Below, piece by piece: positions 1-8,014 of a stretch of DNA of 64,000 bases; the first letter of the stretch is position 1, and every line of letters begins with the position of its first letter. The notes below the pieces were generated by a model. It did no database searches, was not told where the DNA came from, and was given only the letters and a program-made list of their open reading frames with translations. Source of the stretch: Indioceanicola profundi (GTDB lineage: Bacteria > Pseudomonadota > Alphaproteobacteria > Azospirillales > Azospirillaceae); NCBI RefSeq assembly GCF_003568845.1, contig NZ_CP030127.1, positions 434,001-498,000 of the forward strand. The letters are read 5' to 3'. Both the position numbers and the translations under genes were made by a program.

Positions 1-299
1 CGCTGGTGACGGCGCCACGCTTCCTCATGTGTGACGACACCCAGGTCAGTGCCGGTTCGATTCGTGGCTACTATCAGGATGACGGAAAGTTCGACACGCC
101 GGATCTGTTGGCCGATATCGACGTACCGGTGTTGGTGCTGGCGGCGAGCGACGATAATGTCGTGCCCGACCTTCCGGAAAAGGTGGAAGCCTTGGAACTG
201 GAAAATCTCCAGTTCCAGCTGATCGAGGGCGACCACTTCTTTCGTGACTTCGCGGCAGAGGATGCGGCGGACGCGATTGACGCGTTCTTGGCCCAATGA
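1..299 (+). CDS. Alpha/beta hydrolase, C-terminal part (cut by window start)
   Basis: The reading frame is open at the left edge, so only the last ~98 codons are visible. The segment carries the usual end of an alpha/beta hydrolase: a strand with PVLVLAASDDNVVP, which holds the acid of the catalytic triad (Asp in the ASDD stretch), and a following LIEGDHFFRDF stretch in which GDH supplies the catalytic histidine, then a short C-terminal helix. The nucleophile elbow lies outside the window, so the substrate class cannot be told. The GTG at 6 is an internal codon, not a convincing start. The stop is 17 bases from the convergent thioredoxin-like gene. Confidence 0.75.
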   Translation, partial: LVTAPRFLMCDDTQVSAGSIRGYYQDDGKFDTPDLLADIDVPVLVLAASDDNVVPDLPEKVEALELENLQFQLIEGDHFFRDFAAEDAADAIDAFLAQ

Positions 300-315
300 C
301 GATGCCGCAGGCGCC

Positions 316-678
316 TCAGCTTTCGGGCGCCGCCGGTATGGCTTCCAGCAGTTCGCCCAGCATGGGCCAGAAGAATTCCTCGCCCGGATATCCTTGAATC
401 CGTCCCATCTCCTGCCCGTCCTCCACAAGGACAAATGTCGGACTGAAGATGACTGGCTTAATTGCTGCCAAATCCGCTGGCCGCTTGGACTGCATGTTCA
501 CCACGCGCAGCGGGGCACGCCTGCCCTCCGCCGTCTTCGGGTATGCGTCCCCGACCTCCTCGTGCCACTGCTCGCAAAATGTGCAGCCAGGGGCCTCGAA
601 CATGACAAGCTCCAGTGCCGCAGCGGGTAATGCGCTTGCGGTCAGGAGGGCGAAGGCCAAGAGGGAGTGCTTGATCAT
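316..678 (-). CDS. Exported thioredoxin-like protein (CxxC)
   Basis: About 120 residues. The N-terminus (MIKHSLLAFALLTASALPAAA) is a clean signal peptide, so the protein should act in the periplasm. The mature part starts with LVMFEAPGCTFCEQW, a thioredoxin-fold CxxC redox site, and contains a SPTFVLVEDG stretch with the family cis-proline region. It resembles SoxW/TlpA-like small thioredoxins. Upstream in-frame ATGs at 687 and 705 are possible starts; I chose 678 because the signal peptide then begins normally, although no strong ribosome site is seen for any of them. It is divergent from ccdA, whose product is the membrane electron donor such a protein would need. Confidence 0.75.
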   Translation of the reverse strand: MIKHSLLAFALLTASALPAAALELVMFEAPGCTFCEQWHEEVGDAYPKTAEGRRAPLRVVNMQSKRPADLAAIKPVIFSPTFVLVEDGQEMGRIQGYPGEEFFWPMLGELLEAIPAAPES

Positions 679-694
679 ATCAAGCATATATGAT
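674..694. promoter_or_regulatory. AT-rich dyad between the thioredoxin-like gene and ccdA
   Basis: Perfect 7-base arms ATCATAT and ATATGAT are separated by 7 bases. A second, overlapping palindrome GCTTGAT-cat-ATCAAGC covers 669-685. Both lie in the short divergent control region, next to the alternative starts of the minus-strand gene. It could be an operator for a regulator of both genes. Which regulator is unknown; redox/sulfide-responsive ArsR-type repressors are one option given the gene content (inference). Confidence 0.4.
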
Positions 695-738
695 GCCGAC
701 CACATATACTCAAGGCCAGCCAGCCTGAGGTGGCGCCG

Positions 739-1500
739 ATGACTGGATTGGACGTTAGCTATCTGGGTGCGCTGGGTGCGGGAATCCTCAGCTTCTTGTC
801 CCCGTGTGTCCTGCCCCTGGTGCCGCCCTACCTTGCTTTCATGGCGGGCGTCTCGCTGGATCAGATGACGACCAAGGTGAATGCGGACGGAACGGTTAGT
901 GCCGTGGACGGCAGTGTGCGCGCGAGGGTGACCGCATCCGCGATTATGTTCATCCTTGGCTTCGCGACGGTCTTCGTGGCCTTGGGAGCCACGGCCTCCG
1001 CTGCCAGCGCCCTAATCGCCGAGAACTTGACCCTGCTGTCGCAGATTTCGGGCGTCCTGATCATTCTGCTGGGCCTCCATTTCCTCGGGGTCTTCAGAAT
1101 CATGCTGTTGTACCGGGAAGCGCGGTTCCAGGCAGCCAAGCCAGCCGGGCTCGCAGGTGCCTATGTGGTTGGGCTGGCTTTCGCCTTCGGCTGGACCCCT
1201 TGCGTCGGCCCTGTTCTGGCAGCCATCCTGATGGTGGCTGCGTCTGAGCAGTCGGTGGCCTACGGTGCCAGCCTGCTGGGAACCTACGCCTTGGGGATCG
1301 GCTTGCCTTTCCTTTTCGCAGCGTTGGCGGTGGAGCAGTTCATGGGTTTCATGAGGCGCTTCCGTAGGCATCTCGGTCGCGTGGAAAAGATCATGGGAGG
1401 GCTACTGGTGCTCACGGGTGTGCTTTTCCTGACCGGGACAATCCCGGAACTTTCTTACTGGCTCTTGGAGATGTTCCCAGTCCTGGGCCAGATTGGTTAG
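739..1500 (+). CDS. ccdA: Cytochrome c biogenesis protein CcdA (DsbD-like membrane reductase)
   Basis: 253 residues, close to the usual CcdA length. It opens with the family signature SFLSPCVLPLVPPY in the first membrane segment. The partner cysteine is in FGWTPCVGPVL, about 125 residues later, and about six hydrophobic segments are visible. CcdA carries electrons from cytoplasmic thioredoxin across the membrane to periplasmic thiol proteins. I start at ATG 739; a GTG at 730 is also in frame. The divergent thioredoxin-like protein is a likely periplasmic acceptor, and the two exported DsrE-type proteins downstream suggest a sulfur or thiol-repair role rather than only cytochrome maturation. 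Confidence 0.88.
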   Translation: MTGLDVSYLGALGAGILSFLSPCVLPLVPPYLAFMAGVSLDQMTTKVNADGTVSAVDGSVRARVTASAIMFILGFATVFVALGATASAASALIAENLTLLSQISGVLIILLGLHFLGVFRIMLLYREARFQAAKPAGLAGAYVVGLAFAFGWTPCVGPVLAAILMVAASEQSVAYGASLLGTYALGIGLPFLFAALAVEQFMGFMRRFRRHLGRVEKIMGGLLVLTGVLFLTGTIPELSYWLLEMFPVLGQIG

Positions 1501-1696
1501 GCTTCTGCCAATCTGCATCCGGCTGAAGCAATGGTGTCCTCTCGTAGATCCGCATAGTGGGCTGCCGATCAACCTTTAACTAATCCCCTACGGTGTTTCA
1601 GGGGCAGTCATCATGGGGTGTTATAGAAGGACCTACCGGCTCGCTACGGTCGCCGTGGGGCCTGCGGCGGTATCCTCGGCCAGCAGCAGCGAACCG

Positions 1697-2155
1697 TTAT
1701 GGTCGGATGTACACCCAGCCGCGTAGCTGGCGCTCCACGATCTCGGCAATGCCCGCGGTGACCACGTCTACGCCATCCACCAGTTCCGCCGGGCTATGGC
1801 CGGTGGTCTCCATGGTGTTCCCGCAACCGATGAACTCCACCCCGTACTGCTGCAGGCTTGTGATCCGATCTTTCACGGGCGTGGTCTTGTCGTACAGCGC
1901 CTCCATTCCGGCACCGAAAGCCACGATGGCGATCTGAACATTGTCCTGACCATAGAACTTCTGGAGGTTCACGGCATTGTAGAGGATGTTGTTGATCACC
2001 TGCGGATCGCTGCTGGTCAGCTGCAGCACGATCTGGCGCGGGCTATCGAAGCTCGGCGGCGGATCAGCCATTTCAGTTTCCGCGGCGTTGGCCGCCGGGA
2101 ACAGTAGGCATCCCGCGAGAATGCAGAAAGCCGTAAGTCGACGTGTAAACATCAT
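1697..2155 (-). CDS. Exported DsrE-family protein (first copy)
   Basis: 152 residues starting at MMFTRRLTAFCILAGCLLF, with a signal peptide ending near ANA. The body has the DsrE/DsrF fold pattern: QIVLQLTSSDP, then NNILYNAVNLQKFYG, IAIVAFGAGMEAL, and a conserved cysteine in GVEFIGCGNTM where DsrE proteins place their sulfur-binding cysteine. It ends with GWVYIRP. Cytoplasmic DsrE proteins relay persulfide sulfur; an exported version with one cysteine is typical of a poorly characterised periplasmic subgroup. Its neighbour at 2359-2820 is a paralogue with the same layout and end (GYTYIKP). Confidence 0.72.
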   Translation of the reverse strand: MMFTRRLTAFCILAGCLLFPAANAAETEMADPPPSFDSPRQIVLQLTSSDPQVINNILYNAVNLQKFYGQDNVQIAIVAFGAGMEALYDKTTPVKDRITSLQQYGVEFIGCGNTMETTGHSPAELVDGVDVVTAGIAEIVERQLRGWVYIRP

Positions 2156-2358
2156 GGTTGCTCTTCGCTTGAGGGATGTCGTGGCGGAGTCTGGGTCCGG
2201 GCGAAACAAAGTAACGTAGAAGACCATTGTTGTAGGTTTCCACGCTTGCTCCGGTGCGTTCTGTCCAGATATGTTCCGCGCCTTTGCTCAGTCACATGCC
2301 CCCGCCAAGTACCGCTCCAGGCGGAGGCATGACATTGCAAACTGAAGCAATCAGACTC

Positions 2359-2820
2359 TTATGGCTTTATGTATGTGTAGCCCATCTGCTGCAGCCGGGA
2401 CAGTTCGGCAACCCCGGAAGGAACGATGTTCTCCTCCCAGACTTCAAACAGATCCTTCTCGTAGTCTATCTCTCGGCCGGTGAGCGTGTTGTTGCAGACG
2501 GCAAAGCTGACGCTCTGCGTTTTCAGGCTTGTCACGTCGGCCTGGAGCTTGGGGTTGTCGACCGCATCGCGCAGCAGTTCGACTCCATCGCCGTGTAAGA
2601 CGACCTTCACATCAATGTTGTCCTTACCGACAGCATTGATGTGGTTCTGCACGTTGTTTAGCGCACGACGATAGGCTTGGGAGTTTTCCCCTCCGCTCTC
2701 GTTGATATGGTAGACAACCTTCTGCTTGCCATAGTGGTCGTCGGCGGCCCCTATGTTGGACCAGGTCGTTGCGGCCATGCCGATCAGCGTGGCTGCCGTC
2801 AATGACATTAGGCGACGCAT
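2359..2820 (-). CDS. Exported DsrE-family protein (second copy)
   Basis: 153 residues. ATG 2820 is preceded by the strong ribosome site GGGAGGGGAAA, so the longer open frame upstream is not used. A signal peptide (MRRLMSLTAATLIGMAATTW) is followed by KVVYHINESG, a helix YRRALNNVQNHINAVG, IDVKVVLHGDGVELL, and the single conserved cysteine in VSFAVCNNTL. This is the DsrE-like fold expected of a periplasmic sulfur-carrier or thiol-binding protein. The first copy lies downstream on the same strand, separated by about 200 bases, so the two may be co-transcribed. Confidence 0.72.
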   Translation of the reverse strand: MRRLMSLTAATLIGMAATTWSNIGAADDHYGKQKVVYHINESGGENSQAYRRALNNVQNHINAVGKDNIDVKVVLHGDGVELLRDAVDNPKLQADVTSLKTQSVSFAVCNNTLTGREIDYEKDLFEVWEENIVPSGVAELSRLQQMGYTYIKP

Positions 2821-3148
2821 TTTCCCCTCCCACTGCTTTGCTTCCGGCGGGCCAGCGGTATTCGGACTCCGCTCAGGTCCCCGAAACGCAAAACCAGCAA
2901 ACACCCGCTGGTCGGCGATTCAAACATCAAAGTAGCGACCTTGACTTCCGCCGCCTCCAATGTGGAAGCCCAGGGAGCTTATGGGCGTGGTGCTTTCGCC
3001 TCCACTTCAGGGCTTAACGCACTGCTGCAACCGTGGACCCTGCTTCAAAGTGCATTCCATATAACTAAAGTGTTAACCTCGGCAAGTTAGCCTATGGCTT
3101 GGCTTTGGGCATTGCCCGTCGACGCCATGGGAGAAATTCGGAGGAAAC

Positions 3149-5116
3149 ATGATCTCGCGCATGAATATCGGCGGGCGCTTGGCGGCAGCCCTGGCCGGAA
3201 GCGTGATTCTCGCTGTTGCGACAACCACGTTAAGCAACGTTTGGCTCAGCAATAAACTGGTCGACGAGGCTGCGGTTCGACAACTCCACACGCTCGAGGA
3301 GTTCCTGGACACCAGCATCCAAAGCGAGGCCCGACGTGCTCTGACGTTTGCGCAGGGAATGGCGGGGAACCGCGAAATCCAAGCGGCTTTCGCTGCGCAG
3401 GATCGAGAGCGACTGGCTGACATGCTGGTACCCGGATTCAAGGACCTCAAGGAGCAGCACGGTGTCAGTCAGTTTCAATTCCATACCCCACAGGCATCCT
3501 CGTTCTTGCGTGTCCACAGGCCGGAGAAGTTCGGCGATGACCTTTCCTCCTTTCGCTTTACCGTAGTCGAGGTGAATAAATCCCGGACCCCGGTCTCCGG
3601 TTTGGAGAACGGTGTCGAGGGACTCGGTATCCGAGGTGTCGTTCCCGTTATGCGCGACGGTACTCATTTGGGATCTGTCGAAGTCGGACTGACATTCGGC
3701 AAGCCATTCTTCGAGGCATTCAAGAAGGCCACCGGGGCCGAGGTCGCGTTCTACATTGTAAAGGAAGGTAAATTCGACACCTTCGCTTCCACCTCCGGTG
3801 AGGAGTTGCTTTTCAATTCCGAGCAGATGGCTGCTGCGCTCGATGAACCTTCCAATGTGATGACAATCCAGTCGGGTGGACACAACAACGCGGTGATGCT
3901 GGCTCCGGTACAGGATTATCGTGGCGACGCGATCGGCGTCTATGCTTTGGCTTTGGACCGCAGCGCATTTGACGAGGCTATCGAGGGCGCAAGGTTCTGG
4001 TCCGTGTTGATGGGCTTGGCGGCACTTGCGGCGGCGCTGGTCATTGCATGGCTCATGAACCGCAGCATCGCTCGTCCCATCCAGGCCATGACAGAATCCA
4101 TGGGTGAGTTGGCGGGGGGCAACACCGCTATCGACATTCCTGGTACAGGGCGTAGCGACGAGATAGGGGCCATGGCGGGGGCCTTGGAGGTGTTCCGGCG
4201 CAACATGATCGAAACCGATCGGCTGCGAACCGAACAGGAGGAGATGAAGCGCCAATCGGAGGAAGACCGCAGAGCAGCAATGTTCGCGCTGGCCGACCGT
4301 TTCGAGGCCAAGGTCGGGAATCTCATCGAGGGGCTTTCATCGGCGGCGACGGAGATGGAGGCGACGGCCGGATCAATGTCGGCCACCGCAGAGCAGACCA
4401 ATCGGCAGTCGGTTACGGTGGCCTCCGCCTCCGAGCAGGCATCCGCCAACGTCCAGACGGTGGCTGCGGCAACGGAGGAGCTTGCCGCCTCCATCACGGA
4501 GATCGGCAGCCAAGCGTCGCAATCCCGGAGCGTCGCCGGAAAGGCTGTCGAGGACACGCGGCATACGGATCGGGCCGTGCGTCAGTTGGCCGACAGCGCG
4601 GAGCGGATTGGTCAAGTTGTGGATCTAATCCAAGAGATTGCCAGCCAGACGAACCTCTTAGCCTTGAATGCTACTATCGAGGCCGCGCGCGCCGGAGAGG
4701 CGGGAAAGGGATTTGCGGTGGTCGCCTCCGAAGTGAAGGCGCTCGCTACCCAAACAGCACGCGCCACTGAGGACATTCGCCAGCAGATCGGACAGATGCA
4801 GCAGGCGTCAATCGGTGCGGTGGATGCCATTCAAGGCATCGGTACGGTAATCTCGGAAGTCAGTGAGATCGCCGCGGCCATTGCCGCGGCCGTCGAGGAG
4901 CAAGGGGCAGCCACCCAGGAAATATCCCGGAACGTCCAACAGGCTGCCGCCGGAACGCACGAGGTTTCGTCCAACATCGTTGGCGTTCGGCAAGCTGCGA
5001 ATGATACCGGATCAGCAGCAACTCAGGTTCTAGGCGCCGCTAGGGAGTTGGCCCAGCAAGCCGAAGTCCTGAACCGAGAGGTGAGAACCTTTCTGACCGG
5101 AATCCGAACGGCCTGA
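3149..5116 (+). CDS. Methyl-accepting chemotaxis protein with periplasmic Cache-type sensor
   Basis: 655 residues, start ATG 3149 behind CGGAGGAAAC. First membrane segment is about residues 11-33. A ~250-residue periplasmic part follows; its [12 protein letters not shown] and [20 protein letters not shown] stretches are typical of Cache sensor domains. The second membrane segment is about 285-305 ([17 protein letters not shown]). A HAMP domain ([11 protein letters not shown] onward) and the coiled signalling domain follow, with the invariant hairpin tip [20 protein letters not shown] near residues 491-515. The ligand is unknown. No che genes are adjacent, so it is an orphan receptor feeding a chemotaxis system elsewhere. 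A stem-loop follows the stop. Confidence 0.93.
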   Translation: MISRMNIGGRLAAALAGSVILAVATTTLSNVWLSNKLVDEAAVRQLHTLEEFLDTSIQSEARRALTFAQGMAGNREIQAAFAAQDRERLADMLVPGFKDLKEQHGVSQFQFHTPQASSFLRVHRPEKFGDDLSSFRFTVVEVNKSRTPVSGLENGVEGLGIRGVVPVMRDGTHLGSVEVGLTFGKPFFEAFKKATGAEVAFYIVKEGKFDTFASTSGEELLFNSEQMAAALDEPSNVMTIQSGGHNNAVMLAPVQDYRGDAIGVYALALDRSAFDEAIEGARFWSVLMGLAALAAALVIAWLMNRSIARPIQAMTESMGELAGGNTAIDIPGTGRSDEIGAMAGALEVFRRNMIETDRLRTEQEEMKRQSEEDRRAAMFALADRFEAKVGNLIEGLSSAATEMEATAGSMSATAEQTNRQSVTVASASEQASANVQTVAAATEELAASITEIGSQASQSRSVAGKAVEDTRHTDRAVRQLADSAERIGQVVDLIQEIASQTNLLALNATIEAARAGEAGKGFAVVASEVKALATQTARATEDIRQQIGQMQQASIGAVDAIQGIGTVISEVSEIAAAIAAAVEEQGAATQEISRNVQQAAAGTHEVSSNIVGVRQAANDTGSAATQVLGAARELAQQAEVLNREVRTFLTGIRTA

Positions 5117-5448
5117 GAAATACGACCGTTCCAACTGACTAGGAGGAAGAAGGGATGGTCGCGCAACAGCAGCGACCATCCATTGCCCCGAAGTGGCGCC
5201 GGACGACCGTGGTTCGACAGTGCGCCCGCATCAAGGCTGGTCAGATTTCCTCGTTCTCAAACCCGCCAGACCAAGCGCCTTCGCGAAGTGGCAAATCAGC
5301 GACTGCACCGTAGCGGCTGGTGAGGACAGGTGGAGCCGATAGATCCTCTCCTCCTGAAGCAAAGATCACAGACGCTCGCACAGTTTGCCCTGGCATCAAG
5401 CCCGAGGCGCATTCAATAGTGGCCGCCCATTCGCATCGGGAGTCTTCT
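5117..5448. other. Intergenic region between chemoreceptor and HU gene
   Basis: 332 bases without a supported gene. It holds the hairpin at 5153-5181 and presumably the promoter of the HU gene. I see no clear -35/-10 pair and no second reading frame with recognisable content. Confidence 0.6.
5153..5181 (+). terminator. Stem-loop after the chemoreceptor gene
   Basis: Arms GGATGGTCGC and GCGACCATCC pair perfectly (10 bp) around a 9-base loop, 37 bases after the stop codon. There is no T-run, so it may be a weak or factor-assisted terminator. Confidence 0.5.
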
Positions 5449-5724
5449 ATGAACAAGAATGAACTGATTGCTGCTGTCGCAGATACCACCGACCTGTCCA
5501 AGTCCGATGCCGCCAAGGCTGTCGATGCCTTGTTCGACGGCATCACGGAAGCCCTGAAGCAGGGTGACGATGTGCGCCTGCTGGGGTTCGGCAACTTCTC
5601 GGTCGCCGAACGCGCCGCGCGCCAAGGCAAGAACCCGCGCACCGGCGAAACCATCGAGATCGCTGCCTCGAAGCAGCCGAAGTTCACAGCTGGCAAAGGC
5701 CTGAAGGACGCTGTTAACGGCTGA
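5449..5724 (+). CDS. hup: HU-family DNA-binding protein
   Basis: 91 residues, the standard HU length, beginning [20 protein letters not shown]. The central [18 protein letters not shown] and [10 protein letters not shown] stretches are the HU beta-arm signature with the DNA-intercalating proline region, and the C-terminal part [16 protein letters not shown] closes the dimer. HU bends and compacts DNA as a homodimer or heterodimer. The start ATG 5449 gives the conserved N-terminus; the open frame upstream is not coding. A strong hairpin follows directly, so it is likely a single-gene transcript. Confidence 0.95.
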   Translation: MNKNELIAAVADTTDLSKSDAAKAVDALFDGITEALKQGDDVRLLGFGNFSVAERAARQGKNPRTGETIEIAASKQPKFTAGKGLKDAVNG

Positions 5725-6115
5725 GCCTTGGGAAAGGGGATAGGATCGCCTGTCCCCTTCTTGGAAGGCGCGCCGACGGCGCCCAATCGCAACAGAGCGC
5801 AGTTATGTTTTCGGGCAAACAATTCTCTTCCCGTAGCCGCGAGAGGATGGATGCTTCCCATCCAAGAAATTCAGCATACTGATCCGAGTGCCTAGTCGTT
5901 GTGTCCCCGTACAATAGGCACCATGCTTCCCACCGATACTGCCGGGCGAACACGGGGTCTGGTTCGGAATTAGCCCTCGCAAGCAGGGCGGTTGCTTTCG
6001 ACTGCAAGATCATACGGGATTGCGCCAATTGATACTTTTACATTCCCCATTGACGCCTAACCGGCACGGAGCGATCAATAGGTAGATTTACGGATGGTCG
6101 TGCGTTGGAGCGGGC
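5725..6115. other. Intergenic region upstream of the LuxR-type gene
   Basis: 391 bases with lower GC than the flanks. It contains the HU terminator (5734-5759) and the presumed control region of the LuxR-type gene. A 104-codon open frame on the minus strand (6028-5714) crosses it but has no recognisable content and runs through the terminator. I see no clear lux-box palindrome. Confidence 0.5.
5734..5759 (+). terminator. Terminator hairpin of the HU gene
   Basis: Arms AAGGGGATAGG and CCTGTCCCCTT form an 11-bp stem (one G-T pair) with a 4-base ATCG loop, starting 10 bases after the stop, followed by CTTGG. Confidence 0.7.
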
Positions 6116-6874
6116 ATGGAGCTTGGGGAACAGCTTGATTGCATTCTTACCTGCGAAACCAAGGAGCAACTCTTCGACCAGCTGAACCAGATCGCCGTCT
6201 TTCATGGATTCAGCAGCGTGAGTTACGTTGCGGCCCGGCCGCAGATGCTGCTCGATGGCGGGCTGATCGACTTTGTGACCAGCGCACCGACGCAGTTCAT
6301 CCAGAATTATGCGGACGAGCAATTCCTCACGGTTGACCCTGTCGTCTATAGGGCGGCATCAACAAGCCTACCGTTTCGCTGGAGCGACTGTCCCGAATTC
6401 GATGCGTTCTGGACGCCCCGCAGTGGCCCAGCAGGTGATGCCGTCAGGGTGATGGAAGCCGCTTGGGACCATGGCTTTTCAGAAGGTTTCGTCGTACCTA
6501 CCCACACCGTCGTTGCGGGTCAGACTATAAGCGGGTTCGCCACCTTCTTCTGGCCCGACAAGCATGCAGGGCCTGCTTTGACCTCCAAGGATACCCTGTT
6601 ACTGCGGATTGTGGCGAACACAGCGCATGAGAAGTATATCCGGCTCTGTGGTGTTGATGGCGGCCGTACTGATAAGGTCGACCTATCAGACCGGGAGCGT
6701 GATTGTCTGTGTTGGGCTGCCCGTGGGAAGAGTTCGGCGGAGACGGGAGAGATCCTGAAGCTCAGTACCAGGACCGTTGAGCATCACATCGCATCCGCAA
6801 CACGGAAGCTTAAAGCAGTCAACAAGTTACAGGCCGTTGTCATTGCTCTTCAGAAGGGCAAAATCTTGCCCTGA
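6116..6874 (+). CDS. LuxR-family transcriptional regulator with autoinducer-binding domain (solo)
   Basis: 252 residues. The N-terminal half looks like an acyl-homoserine-lactone-binding domain: FIQNYADEQFLTVDPVV keeps the Tyr, Asp and Pro of the pocket, FRWSD keeps a pocket Trp, and EGFVVPTH keeps the usual Gly. The Trp normally four residues before the pocket Tyr is Phe here. The C-terminal LSDRERDCLCWAARGKSS and STRTVEHHIASATRKL stretches are the LuxR helix-turn-helix. No luxI-type synthase is present in the window, so it is a solo receptor that may sense foreign or non-AHL signals. The ATG at 6116 has little ribosome-site support (GAGCGGGC). Confidence 0.85.
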   Translation: MELGEQLDCILTCETKEQLFDQLNQIAVFHGFSSVSYVAARPQMLLDGGLIDFVTSAPTQFIQNYADEQFLTVDPVVYRAASTSLPFRWSDCPEFDAFWTPRSGPAGDAVRVMEAAWDHGFSEGFVVPTHTVVAGQTISGFATFFWPDKHAGPALTSKDTLLLRIVANTAHEKYIRLCGVDGGRTDKVDLSDRERDCLCWAARGKSSAETGEILKLSTRTVEHHIASATRKLKAVNKLQAVVIALQKGKILP

Positions 6875-7202
6875 TGATTGAGCCACATATCGTGGCCTAA
6901 CCTTTGGAATATGGAGTCCTAAATCAGATATGATCTGGGGGCGAAGGTATTGGGTCTGCAGATAAGGATCAACATTTACTGGCCAATAAGATCGAATATA
7001 TATGTAGTCAGTACACACCAGGGCGCTCGGCTGATGGATCGGGTAGAAAATTAGGCCGGACCTAATGTCCGTTTCACCCGTGGGACCGGTGGGACAAGCC
7101 CGCCACGAATATGTTTGTTGAAGCTCCTTCCGCGCGCGCAAGCTCTGGGATTGATGAGACGTTAATACGGCTTCCCAGGAGCAGGGGTGCCGATCTGGAC
7201 TA
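6875..7202. other. Intergenic region between the LuxR-type gene and the cytochrome c gene
   Basis: 328 bases between convergent genes. I see no supported gene, no strong terminator and no repeat in it. Confidence 0.5.
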
Positions 7203-7673
7203 TTAGGGCGCAGCCTTGGCAGTCCGTTCCGAAATAAGCCGTTGGCGGGTCTTGATGTCCTGCGGCCAAGTGCTCTTGATAAAGGCCAGGACGGCCCGGA
7301 TCTCCTCGTCATTGAGCACGCCCGCGAAACCCGGCATGTCACTCTCGTAATCGCCTGCCACCGCTGCAGCCGGTCCGCGCTTGACGATGCGGAAGAGAAC
7401 CTCATCGGGGTGATGCCAAGTGTGCCCGGTTTGATCGTGCGGCGGCGCTGGCAGACGTCCGTCTGGTTTCCGGGAGCGCCAGTCCGGCTGGCCCTCGAGT
7501 TGTTCACCGTGACAAGCGGCACAGTGATCCGCGTAAATGGCGGCACCCCTGGCTATCACAGCTGCGTCTTCTGATAGGAGCTTGGCTGGGCCCATCCAGG
7601 TCCAGGCGGCTGCTCCGGCGCCAACGGCGGCCACGATCAATAGCGCCGCAATGGTCCGACTGTTCAATGTCAT
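7203..7673 (-). CDS. Membrane-anchored or exported c-type cytochrome
   Basis: 156 residues. It starts with a hydrophobic segment (ALLIVAAVGAGAAAWTWMG) that is either an uncleaved anchor or signal peptide. The single haem site is CAACH in IYADHCAACHGEQLEG, and the axial methionine is probably in SDMPGFAGVLNDEE, followed by the helix VLAFIKSTWP. This is the layout of a class I monohaem cytochrome c. No oxidase or dehydrogenase is adjacent, so the electron partner is unknown. It is divergent from the TonB receptor gene. Confidence 0.85.
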   Translation of the reverse strand: MTLNSRTIAALLIVAAVGAGAAAWTWMGPAKLLSEDAAVIARGAAIYADHCAACHGEQLEGQPDWRSRKPDGRLPAPPHDQTGHTWHHPDEVLFRIVKRGPAAAVAGDYESDMPGFAGVLNDEEIRAVLAFIKSTWPQDIKTRQRLISERTAKAAP

Positions 7674-8014
7674 GGCTCCGTCTCCAAATCATCCGGGGCT
7701 CAGGGTGACGTTACGGGCCCGCTTCAAGTCCGGACACGGCTGCCAGCTTGCACCATCGGACGGGGCACAGGTTTGACCAGCAGATGCTATCCCCGGATCG
7801 AGGGATCCATAAAGGGATGCCTCTCCCTGCAATTTTATTGCTATACGGAATTCTGCTGTTGCGAAAATACGATAGATGAAGCTCGCAGCCGCAATAAAGC
7901 GTCCAATTCGTATTGACTTGTATAGACAGGTCTGATCCGATGCCTTCCGCACGCCGTGCCGGGACGTACCGGCTTTTCCCGGCTCTCGGGACGACAATGA
8001 GGAAGGACAGGGGC
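7674..8014. other. Divergent control region cytochrome c / TonB receptor
   Basis: 341 bases without a supported gene. It contains the HutC-like palindrome at 7916-7931 and must hold promoters for both flanking genes. An open frame runs in phase with the receptor from 7913 but lacks a signal peptide at its start, so I treat it as leader DNA. Confidence 0.55.
7916..7931. promoter_or_regulatory. HutC-like palindrome upstream of the TonB receptor
   Basis: ACTTGTATAGACAGGT is an imperfect palindrome (12 of 16 positions symmetric). Its core TTGTATAGACAG matches the perfect palindrome TTGTATATACAA in front of hutF at 10 of 12 positions. It lies 83 bases before the receptor ATG. I infer a HutC-family operator, placing the receptor operon in the Hut regulon. 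Confidence 0.45.

Noticed and set aside
5714-6028. 104-codon minus-strand frame between the HU and LuxR-type genes
   Set aside because: No recognisable motif, no clear ribosome site, and its end runs through the HU terminator hairpin.
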